Origin: Hyaloperonospora brassicae
Lineage: Eukaryota > Oomycota > Peronosporomycetes > Peronosporales > Peronosporaceae
NCBI GenBank assembly: GCA_947650285.1
Contig: CANTFL010001103.1
Location: 16,854 to 80,853, forward strand
DNA: 64,000 nt
Direction of reading: 5' to 3'
Both the position numbers and the translations under genes were made by a program. Numbering within the stretch: the first letter of the stretch is position 1; every line of letters starts with the position of its first letter. Shown piece by piece: positions 46,501-56,600 of this stretch. The notes beneath the pieces were generated by a model. It ran no database searches, was not told the origin of the DNA, and worked only from the letters and a program-made list of their open reading frames with translations.

Positions 46501-47728
46501 ATTTATTGTGATATCTATGACATAAAACGGACTCACCGTTTTGAAAACAGCTCCTTTGCCAGAGGAAGGCTTGTTGCTCAACGATCTACTGTGTTTTACA
46601 AAAAAGAAAATCACTCAATGAGTCTGCTCTGCTCTGCTCACCGAGCTTTGATCCTGGCTCAAGCGACTCTACGTGTCGTAAATTCATCAGCATTAAGTAC
46701 TCGTAAGAACATGCCTGAACAAGGCTTCTTACGCTAGTGATCAAAGATGGGTAATCAGGCACGCTTTTATGCAGACCAAAATGCGAACTGGTTGTTTAAT
46801 GAATCATTATACGGAGATATTCCCCCGCATAAAATATCATACAACGTTTCACTTTCTGCTGCAGTTAAACCTGAAACGCACCATTGGTGGCTGAAGCGAA
46901 ACGGATTTAAAAAGGCGGTACATCACACGGTACACCTACCTAGCCCATTGATGTACCACTCACAGTGGACCATCGTTACAGACCCCGTGTTCCAAAGAAA
47001 GCCGACAAACTCCCAACGACGTCAAGAGCTCATCCGCTCAACTATCACGAGGCAAGCAACACATGCAAAAACAGTACAAACAATCGACACACATTTTTGT
47101 TCATAAGTCGGCAAGTCTAGACATCATGACAAGTGGACAATCACGACAACATGTCAACGATACCGCTTCCTTACTTTCGCATCCGGTACGAAATATTACT
47201 CCATTATAGTCCATAGCTTACTTGTGGGTAAGCGATGAGGTGTGAGTATCTTCATAAACAAGAACAGATTGCATTCGCTTAGCTCACAGGGTATTGAGCA
47301 GAAACGCAGCCAAGGAGGTCCACATTGACCTCGTCTCGATGATGAAAAGCCCCAATGCGCTCCTTCCCCAAAGCTTTAAAGGCTGTTGTGACCGCAATAC
47401 TGATGCTCATCGAAAGCCACACCACTCAGTAGCTGCGAACAAGGGTCTTAGGACTGTACACGCGATACAGAGGGTCTTTCGTCGTTAAGCTAACTACTTT
47501 GGACAGCTCGACGTACGCTTCGACTGAAAGCAATAGATGGCGAGCCGCCTGCAATATGTTTCGCACTTAGTTGAAGTACTGCTATCTACCCGGAGAACTT
47601 ACGGTGGGTAGACCCACCATTTATTCTTTTCGAGAGGGCTAAGACGTCCCGGATGACATCTGTCAATCGGTGTGTCTGTGTATACTTAACGTTTCAGAAC
47701 GCCCCATTTTTGTTTGCTACCAACTCTG
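46501..47728. other. Flank between repeats and the chromatin-reader gene
   Basis: Mostly featureless. It contains the unrecognised frame 46747-47106 listed separately. The last 150 bases probably hold the promoter of the gene that starts at 47750. Confidence 0.4.
46747..47106 (+). CDS. Unrecognised 119-codon open frame
   Basis: It starts with ATG (MGNQARFYADQNANWLF) and ends THFCS. The product is basic, without signal peptide, membrane segment or repeat. It could be a small orphan gene, a piece of a decayed transposon protein or chance. No initiator motif or introns support it. Confidence 0.2.
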   Translation: MGNQARFYADQNANWLFNESLYGDIPPHKISYNVSLSAAVKPETHHWWLKRNGFKKAVHHTVHLPSPLMYHSQWTIVTDPVFQRKPTNSQRRQELIRSTITRQATHAKTVQTIDTHFCS

Positions 47729-47741
47729 CATCTCACATTTT
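47729..47741 (+). promoter_or_regulatory. Oomycete initiator element
   Basis: CATCTCACATTTT matches 12 of 13 positions of the oomycete initiator core CATTYYNCAWTTT. It ends 8 bases before the ATG at 47750, implying a very short leader. This supports both the start choice and the taxonomic placement. Confidence 0.65.
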
Positions 47742-47749
47742 CGACAACG

Positions 47750-50360
47750 ATGGCCGAGTGTCCCCTGCAGACGCCCACGCTGCACGTCGGTGACTGGATA
47801 GGTACGCACGGCGTCCGGCCTTCCTTGACCTTGGTCTGTATCAATTGTAAGGTCCTCTGGCATCTTTAAACTGATGTCAACCGCCGCAGACGTGCTCGAC
47901 GGCGACGGAATCTGGAACGTTGCGCAGGTACTTCGACTGGCCACGTCCGAGATGGTGGAAGTGACATATGACTGCTGGGGAGCCGAGTACAACGAGGTGT
48001 TGCCGCGAGACAGCGACCGAATCGCTCCGTACGGCACGCACACGTGGTCGGTCAAGTGCTGGGCCAAGCTCGACACCTGGCCCTGGTGGCCAGCCGTACT
48101 CACGGTGCGAGCTCCTGGCTCTGCTGTCGGTGCGCAAAACCTGAGACGGGAGGAGCGACTGCTCGTAGACTTTCTCGACCACACGGAGTTCCTGGAACGT
48201 TGCAGGTTCGTAGGTCTTCGATACTTTGTTCTTCTTGTAGACTTGTGGTGGCCGACGGCTTGTGGAATTTTTATTTTGATGGCTACACGGGCATATGATA
48301 TGTATACATGTCTTTGTGTACCATTTGTGCACTTTGTGATACCGATGTTTATCGTTGTTTGTCTCCTGACGACGATACTAGGTGCTGGGTTAAACAAAAC
48401 CAAACCATGGCGCTTGATTGCCACCAAGACACGAGAAAACGGTTAATGACGCTAAAGAGTAAGAAGAGAACAAATGTGATGGATGCACGGGCAAGCAAGT
48501 TGGCGCTCGCAAAGACGTTACTCGCCCAGTGCGATGCGCGAGACAAGTTTCCGAAATTCTGTGAAGGAACGCTGCCGGTGCAATTTGAAAACCGATGTAC
48601 GAGGCCGAATACTGAAGTGAGACTCGAAATGGGGGAACAGCGCTGGATGCGCGGCTTTGCTGATAACAGGGTCAATCATGCAGCAGCACATGCGTATGCA
48701 CCAGTGCTCGCTGGCGACGGAAACGGTCATGAGTTGCTAAGTGTGGCAACAAAGACCGACGCAGATCGAACCAGGCCCGAGTCCAGTGCGTCGTCAATCG
48801 AAGTCAATGAACATAGATCTTTGTGGAGCACAAGAATGATGGATGTAGCCAATGCTTCGTTAAAGTCTGCCGATGCTCTCAATGTGCCTGAAAGCATGAA
48901 ATTGCCGCGAAAACCGAAGGAATCGCGCAAGCGAGCGATATCAAACGCCGGAGATGAAGTGTTCGGCAGCACTCATGAATCCGATCCTGTTGACAGCAAG
49001 TGTGTACAACAATATAGCGCAGCTGAAGGAGTCATGAAGTCTACTGCTGATCCCGAAGAGTCTCGTGTTCAGACACGGAGATACGGAAAGACACCCAAGG
49101 TACTCAAGATATCGAAAGCGTCGGCTTCTGGACCACTACCGCACTTCCCAGTCCACGTCTCGGATCTTTTGAAAGAGAAGTGTCGGGACGACAAGGACAT
49201 CGCGAACCATGTGCGACTATGCGCAACAAAAGGTAACGTTGTGAATGATACAATGCGTGCCTTCAGTGCCAACGGTCTCACGTATTGCTATGGTACGCTC
49301 AGGTGTACCGGTCAAAAAGTTGCCCGTGTTGGATCGGCGCATGGGAAAGATACATGCAGTACTGCGAGGAAGTTTGCCAGGCGAGTTGAAGCTTGAAAAC
49401 AAGAATGTGAGTCCGATGGAAAGGCTTGCTCGATCAACTGAAGCCACTTTGCAAGCTTATAAGAAGCTGCGCGACACAGAAGCTGCAGTGGGCGGCAAGC
49501 TGACTGAGCTTGTCGAGAAGACCGCAGAAGCTGAAGAGCTTTGGAGGAGATATACAGATTCGCGTAAGTTGTTGAACGGGGTTTTCGCCTATGCGGACAA
49601 CCGAATGTGTGCTGGTACAGCTTGGTCTACGCATGTCTGCTAACAACGTTTGTCCTTCTTCAGTATGGGTAGACTCTTCCACATCAGCGCCGTTTCGTGG
49701 TACTCAGCAGTTCGACGACGGGATCGATCAGGCGGTCTGGTCTACCGTCAAGGCTGCCGGCGAAACGGATGGTGCCATCGACGAAAATCGATCATGCGCA
49801 AGCGAGACTTCTGGCTCTCGTGGTACTCTACAGAAGTCGTCATCTGCGAAGACAGCGTCGCAGTCCGAGTGTGGAAGCGCTGCAGCTCCTTGTACGTCAC
49901 GCTGTCAACTAGGTCAGATGGTCCGGTGTCTAACTGTTGTGCCCGTGTGAATGTGGATGGTGATGGTAGCTGCTGAGCTGGATGACATGAAAGCCGGCTT
50001 GCTCGCCTCTTCGGACGGACAAGGTGTCTTCCCTCGAATGAAGCACGCTCGCAATGGAACGCCGACTCCTGCAGGTGAGTTGCAGATACTCTTTTCAGTG
50101 CACATTACCAACGCACTTGCATTCTTTACCTCACACTCTTTGACTACGTGACAGGATGCCCGCTGCCTCACCACAGCAGCCACCGCAAGGAAGTCAAGTG
50201 TTGTTGCTCGAACATATCATCGCAATCAGTTAGCCAACAGCTCAGCGGATCCTGGCCAAGAGACCACAGCTCGTCGACCTTCAGCTTGCGCGACGATTTC
50301 TCAATTAGTCAGTGGTATCGCGAGTTGTACCCAAAGTCCTTCGACCTCGAGCGACTGTGA
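47750..50360 (+). CDS. Tudor-like / PWWP-domain chromatin reader
   Basis: Seven exons: 47750-47801, 47890-48205, 48382-49232, 49303-49563, 49664-49912, 49970-50074 and 50155-50360. They total 2040 coding bases and 679 residues; all introns are GT/AG (57-176 bp) and keep the frame. Residues 10-65 form a Tudor-like fold (VGDWIDVLDGDGIWNVAQVL, then VTYDCWGAEYNEVL). Residues 68-130 are PWWP-like, with WPWWP at 81-85 and DFLDHTEF. Such domains read methylated histones or DNA in the nucleus. The long middle is Ser/Lys-rich and probably disordered; exon 4 encodes a helical, coiled-coil-like stretch (LQAYKKLRDTEAAVGGKL). The last exon ends QWYRELYPKSFDLERL. The final exon's frame is the least certain part, since other frames there are also open. 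An initiator motif precedes the start. Confidence 0.8.
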
Positions 50361-50516
50361 CGGTTGTCCCGTAGGGAGTCAAGTTAGTTGGTGGTATGTG
50401 CTGCGTCTCGTCCACGTCCAGCTTCGCAGTTTCATAGAGCTTAAGCTGCTGGTTTGCATGATTATGTTCCCAATCGCTGGTGACAATCCGAAACGACTCT
50501 GGACCATTCATTCGCA

Positions 50517-51564
50517 ATGACCGAATCTGTTTCGACCCGGACGCTGTTTGCGTGTGCACTGGACGTGCTGACAACGGGCGATGTCTCTGTCAAGGCGGAC
50601 AAGACCATCGCGTACGTGGCGCAGTGGAGGAGCGGTGCTATCCACGTCGTTTGCAACGAAGACGACGATGTGAAGACCGTACCGGATCGTCCCGCACGAC
50701 CAGAGAGCGTGCAAATTGTTGCTGCGAACAAGGCCAAGCAAGGATCGCGCAAGGCGTTCGTGCACAGGTGCGTGAGCGTTTCGTGACTGCACGACACACT
50801 CGTCATGAGGAAATGCTGTGCTGCAGATGAGGCAAAGGTGGCGTCAACGTGCGTGAATATATGTGTGTGTGATGGAGCTCTCGTGTTGACCTGTATCACG
50901 TGTATGCAACAGCTTGGCTCATGCCGAGAGCTACGCCATCGATCTCATGTGGGACATGGTGTGCCGATATGTGTCGCACGACCTGCCCCGTGCCTTTTAC
51001 GACGACTGGGTCCGCATTGCAGGGGAAGAAGCAGACCACTTCAACAGCTGGGCCCATCGGCTGACGGAGCTAGGGAGTTTCTACGGTGACCTCACGGGGC
51101 ACGAAGGTCTTTGGGACGCAGCGTACGATACCCGCGCAAGTATCCTAGCGCGTCTGGCTCTCGTGCATCTCGTGCATGAAGCTCGTGGACTGGATGTCTT
51201 CCCAAATGCTGTCGAGCGGTTCAAGAAAGCGAGCGACAGCGTGAGTCTGGAAATCTTGCGTAAAAACTACCGCGAGGAGATCACGCACGTGGAGGCAGGA
51301 GTGCGTTGGTTCCGGTACGTCGCTGAGCAAGACGGCGACGAGCCAATTGCCAAGTTCCACGAACTCGTACCGCAGTACTACAAAGGCACGCTCAAACCAC
51401 CTTTCAACAAGGAAGCACGGGACAAGGCTGGGATGTCGGAGCAATGGTACGTCCCGCTCAGCTCGAAACCGCAGGCAACGACAGCACAATACTTGAGCAC
51501 CACAGCGACCGAAGAGACGGCTGCTGCATTGTCAACGATCGAGTTGCACTCGACAACGTCGTAG
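50517..51564 (+). CDS. DUF455 family ferritin-like protein
   Basis: Two exons, 50517-50767 and 50913-51564, joined across a 145-bp GT/AG intron to give 300 residues. The junction rebuilds the family's KAFVHSLAHAESYAIDLMWD helix. DUF455 proteins (Pfam PF04305) belong to the ferritin-like superfamily; no reaction is established. A full di-iron ligand set is visible: Glu89, Glu123 with His126 (EADH), Glu173, and Glu206 with His209 (EITH), in a four-helix arrangement. The conserved end FNKEARDKAGMSEQWYVP is followed by a Thr/Ser-rich tail that may be real or read-through of an unrecognised intron. No targeting signal is obvious. It starts 157 bases after the chromatin-reader gene on the same strand and converges with the protease gene downstream. 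Confidence 0.88.
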
Positions 51565-51949
51565 ACGACCGAGCGAAGCGCCAAAACGCACGTGAAGCCA
51601 GCAGCACAAGCTCTGTTGATCCCGCACGAACAGGTATGACCACGTTGCTGCCGTTTCTTCTTCTTCGTGCACGTTGCAATCGTCACGCGTCGTTCTGCGT
51701 GCCTCCATGTTGCCAATATACGCGATCTTGACAATCTTTTGTTCGCGTTGGTAGCGATGTGCCATTTCAAGTCTCAACATGGCACATGGAACGATCCCAA
51801 GTCCAGCGTGAGTACCAACAACGTCTCGAGGTCGGATGGGAACGGGAACGAGATGGATAAATCACATTGGCAACTCGTGCTACATACGACAGACTACTGC
51901 AGCTTACGCACTGGCATCAAAGCTATGAGGGCAGAGGAACGCGAACACG
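51565..51949. other. Intergenic region between convergent genes
   Basis: The shared 3' flank of the DUF455 gene and the - strand protease. No gene, repeat or clear terminator was seen. Confidence 0.5.
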
Positions 51950-53351
51950 TTACATCGTGGGTCGCGACATGTTCTCGAGCAAGCCACAAGTGCCTGAGCT
52001 GGACGAGGTGCGTTGCAGCCGAATGTATCCCGCCTCGCCCCAATCCTCGCCCCACGAGTTCTGGATCTTGAACGTAGTGTCGTCGTAGCCCACGATGAGC
52101 ACAGCGTGGTCGATCGTGGACGTCTCGCAAGTCGAGAGAATGCCGCCAGTATACTGCTTCCAAGCTGCGTTCCCGGACGCAACGGCTGCGACAACAGGCT
52201 GCGACTTGAGCGCGTTAATGAGCTCTGCTTCGTCGCCATCGTCCAGCTTTTCGTATCCAGTAATGCCTGTTTGGCTCTTGGAGCACCTCGCTGAACAGGA
52301 CGTGGTACCGCCTTCGCGCAACGTGTAGGGGTACGCGCTTTCCGAGCACAGACCGTTCTGCCTGATGTATTCGAACGCGTATACCGGAGCACCGCCATTA
52401 CAGCCCCTGTTCTGCGAGTCACAACCGATCAGCTGCTGCTTTGAGTAGCTATTGAGCTTCGATTGGCCACGCTTGATGCACTGGAGGGACTCAACTGCGG
52501 CCACGGAAGTAATCGCCCAGCACGAGCCGCACTCCCCTTGGCTTTGGACGGGAGGCATGCACGGAGTAGTCGACCAGTCGACTGAGTTTGCCGCAGTGAC
52601 GATCGGGCCTTGTGCTCGATTGGGAATTGGATGCTGCTTCACTGAAGGACTCAACGACAGAAGGCCGCGTCGTGGACTTGGGTTCAGGAGCTGGTGTCGG
52701 AGCTGGTGTCGGAGCTGGTGTCGGCGGTTCCGTCATGGGGGCTGGTTCTGGGATAGGGAGATCCCATTGCACTTGTTGCGCAACCGAATCGTCGTCTTCG
52801 TCTTCGTCCGTGTCACGAGCAGCTTTCACGCCACCGGGTGTCCACGAGTCGTCTACGCGTTCCTGGATCCTCTTTTGCAAAGCGTCGATTATGTCCTGGA
52901 TGTCCGCGAACGTCTCGGTCTCACGAAGTGATCTCGTGGGTGATACCGGTGCAGCTCGAACCCGTTTCTGTGTCGTGTTGCCGTAAACGTACGCGTTTTG
53001 GACTCTGGTGGCAAACTCTTCTTTCGTCAGTGCTGAGAACGGCGTCATGATGGAGAAACTCGCGAGTGGATTGGCCGCCTGCGCTTCCGCGACGTCTTGC
53101 TTGCTCATGAAAATCCGCTGGCGCAGGTCTTCGTCGGTCGAGTCCAAGCTGCGGTCTTCGGCGAAAGACGGCAGCCACTTGTTGTCGTTCCAGAACTTGG
53201 CTTTCCAGCTTTTCAGGTCGTCATCCGTGATGTCGATCTCCTCGAGGTAGCGCTTGTAGTCCATACCCGCGTGCATCTGACGGGCTTCAGCTGCACGTAT
53301 TGAAATGGCTACGACAGCGCACAACGATGCAAGCAACGACGTCACCTTCAT
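51950..53351 (-). pseudogene. Papain-like (C1A) cysteine protease, frame broken in the linker
   Basis: The start at 53351 encodes a signal peptide (MKVTSLLASLCAVVAISIRA, cleavage likely after AEA), an I29-like propeptide (LRQRIFMSKQDVAEAQAAN, LTKEEFATRVQ), and an acidic Pro/Thr-rich linker with a repeated PAPT unit. The catalytic domain (SVDWSTTPCMPP onwards) is in a different frame, entered between about 52600 and 52660. It has the oxyanion Gln and catalytic Cys in QGECGSCWA, the His in TIDHAVLIVGYD and the Asn in IQNSWGEDWGE, and runs to the stop at 51950. No convincing intron explains the change. A GT/AG pair removing about 205 bases (donor in CGTGACACGG, acceptor before GCCCGATCG) would fit by phase but would delete the linker. 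It is therefore a recent pseudogene, a sequencing error or an odd intron. Its intact paralogue is at 56601. Confidence 0.82.
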
Positions 53352-56300
53352 GATTTGCAGCCAACGACACTGTTCAAGACTGACTGGAGATTCAAGAATA
53401 AACGCCTCGAGTCATGTCGGGCTTTGCGTACCTATCGAAGCGAAAAAACTTTGCATGGGTGCAAGTCTACGATGGTACCTGGGTGCACGTTGTGCGCGCT
53501 GGCTCCATATGGCGAGAGTTTACCAACCAAATTTTCTCGAGGATGATGCATGACAAAACGTGCACACGTGTACACACGACATTGACGACTCCCAGGCTCA
53601 CACACATACAAGTGCGTAATCGCGCGTCGTGGCACCGTGCGTTCGCCGCGTGGGAAACCTCTAGCTCCCGCCTGGACAGACGTTGCCCGCTTGTTGAGCA
53701 CAATTGCAGATGTGCTGGGTCCTGCTCTTGCTGCAGAGCTGCCGATCGCGAAGAAGATATCGCCGCATCGAGACAGCAAGAGATACCATGCGGAAAGCAT
53801 CCCGCCGCAGAAAAAGGGCCAGACGTGCTGCGACGGGCTCGTGTCCGTGTGCACTTTGCGGTCACGACGAGGCGCATATCGCGTTCGGACACAGTCTAGA
53901 AGAATGCAGTGAAGGAGGTGTTTGCGATGCAGTCAACACTTGCAGTAGTTCCTGGCGGTTACCGAACCAGAACGTCTCGACGGCGTAACAATGGCAATAC
54001 TTCACGTTTTGTCATTTCTGAGAAAAAACGAGCGCATAGTGAGTATCGCATGACATTCGAACGATTCGGGACTCCACACGCGGAAGTTCCCGATTACCAG
54101 CTGGAAAACAGCAACAGGACGTCGTTGTCGAACGTAACGGGCACGAAAGCGGAGCCTGTGGGTGATGAGCAGGTGTGGTCGGATATCGTTGTCGGGTTTC
54201 ACGCCACCGTGTTGTGCAGACCAGGCGCCTGTCGAGCAGCTCTGGACTGAGAGCGTGTGATTGTGGGTAAGACGATTCCCTCTCCAAGCGCGTCGCGCGC
54301 GCCACGGACGACAGCCGCCACGACAGTGTCTATCCAGTGAGGTGCTCCGTTTGCAAAGGGAATCAGTGCCTCTCATGTGAAACATCATCGACTCGCTGTT
54401 TCGATCGGGACACGCACGCCACGTAGATACATAGATACCCTTTTGGAGATATCACCTCATTGACGGTATCTGCTGACGTCCGGTTACAGGTGAACAAGCA
54501 GACGTGCTGTAACTCAAGAGTCTCAGAATGACGCGGCGCTATGGCAACATCGACGCGCGAGGGCGACTGGCTTTTGCTGCTATAGCATGTGCTTTCTCGA
54601 CGCTCACGCATCGCTACTTCGACGCGTGCAGCGACAATGGCAACATGAGAACGCCAGGCAGTCTGCAGCCACGACCTTGTTGGCATTCGGCCGTGCGCTC
54701 GGCCATCATCTGGTTGTTGTTCTTCGAAAGTGGTCGGCAGCTTTCCAGCTTTCGTCTGGACTCCTCCGACCGAGCGACAGTAGTCGAGTCCAACGTGTCC
54801 TTTAGATCGTGTCAGCAGCAGTAGTAGCTGACAAGAGGAACACTGTGGGGTCAATCAAACGCAACGGACTGGACCTTCATCCGTCCGGGTGCTGCCACCC
54901 TCCATCCAAGCAGATCTTTTTCCCTCCTCACGTCGTGTGGGACGCCACGTGATGACAAGTTTCTGCACCGCCAGCTGACGGGACGCGGGCTACATTTGGT
55001 GACACCACTTGTCCAGAGCGGGACGAGCGACTGACCCACAAGCGGTCAAGTTGCAGGCCATGGGCAGCTCGTTTTCATTGAAGTATGCGCTTCGAGTCTG
55101 CGCTGGACAGTCAGATTCCCGACGCGATCAGAAGCGCACGGAAAGAAGATCGAGACGGACTGGGGAGGAGGAGAGCGAGTTCAAGTCCCCGTGCCGCCAA
55201 CTGATATCAGCGCTCTGGAGCTCAAGACCTCCGTGGTCTTGAGCAGGTCTGCCTCGCTGACCGGACGTTCGTTTTGTATGCAAGTGTCGTCCGCTTGATA
55301 CTTGAGCCTTTCTAGCAACCGAAAACCATCGCCCCCTGCTACTCCGGCTGGACGCTTTCTGTCTACCCTTTGTCATCCCGGGGCCACGATGCACTCGACG
55401 TGACGCCATTAGGCCTCGCAGCAGCACCGCTTGGCCCTTTCAATATCACACGAGGTCCAAGACCGCTCGACTCTTCCGTCGTCAGGAGGAAACCCTTTCG
55501 CTTTCAAGGCCACAACACACGACAGCCTGAGACGCTGCTGCTGCTGCTGTTCGGTCGTGGCAGCGGATAAAGTCTTTGGCCCACAGCGCCGCTCGAGGAT
55601 GCAGCTGATCGTGCAGTCCAATCTGGGGTACCGTTTCTGGACAACTGGCGCGTGGATAGAGCAGCAGTGCATGCGTAAGTAGTGGGGACATCTGTCTTTC
55701 TTGGCAATGCCAGCAGTCGGTGGGCCTCGAGGAACTGACTCGTGAGTGCTGCGTTGCCTCTCGACCAGCATGACACGGAAACGAATGTGTCGGATCGATC
55801 GGTCGGTCGATCACTTGAGCGATCAGTTGGTCGATACCCCACCGACGCGCTCTCCGCGTCAGCGTCGTGGTCTGTGGCGCTCTGCGACGCAAGCACAGGG
55901 CACCATTCGTCTTGGCAACAACGTTGTCGGAGCATTCAGTCTCGACGCCGAACTTTTCTCCCTTTGCCGGTCATGCAATGCCATCTGCAACAACACATGG
56001 CCTACCCGTACCCTCGCGCGCTTGCAGGGCGTCGATTTCGTTGCAATACATACGACCACGAGGTCACACGTGACCTCCCGGCGTAGCTCGCTCGTTCGCG
56101 TCCAAAGTACTTCGACTGCAGTGTCGTCACTTGTCCACACAGACTCCATCTGATGGGAGGAGTTGATGGACAGGTAGAACGGTCGATAGTTCACCCACCA
56201 CTTGCAAGTCGGTGCAGCAAGAAGCAGTGACGTCCTCCCCCTCCCCCTCCTCCTCGAGAGTCCGCCGGTGCTTCGCACGCCCAAAGGCCGCGCGCAACTC

Positions 56301-56600
56301 TTTCGATTAGGCCTATCCACGCCACCCCTCGCTCCTGCTCGGGCCGTCCGAGTCAGACCGCAACCGAAATCCTGAGCTGATCCACAATCCCCCACCTGCT
56401 CTCTCTCGTCGCTTCTACGCATTGTCAAACTTGCTGCGAAGGCCCTTCACCACATCGTCAGTCAGTTGCTCGCCCGAACGTCGTGTCCGACACTCGAGAC
56501 GTGACCAGACAACCGATAGACCGACAGACCGACCGACAGACAGGTAGACAGGTAGACAGACAGCAAATAAGGAACAAACTTGTCGAACGGCACGACGCCC
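53352..56600. other. Divergent promoter region between the two proteases
   Basis: About 3.2 kb without a convincing gene. Frames of 90-190 codons occur on both strands (for example 55859-56428 -) but overlap each other and look like GC-rich chance. Near 53836-53908 (+) a Cys/His motif (CALCGHDEAHIAFGHSLEEC) follows, in another frame, the stretch PRGKPLAPAWTDVARLL. This could be a small decayed transposon or gene piece. GATC/GTCG-rich simple sequence lies at 55790-55845. Confidence 0.4.
56505..56563. repeat. GACA/GACC simple repeat in the leader of the intact protease
   Basis: A run of GACC, GACA and GGTAGACA units ends about 38 bases before the ATG at 56601. It is probably in the promoter or 5' untranslated region. 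Confidence 0.7.

Noticed and set aside
55859..56428. 189-codon - strand frame
   Set aside because: Overlaps several equally long frames, lacks family resemblance and lies in the divergent promoter region.
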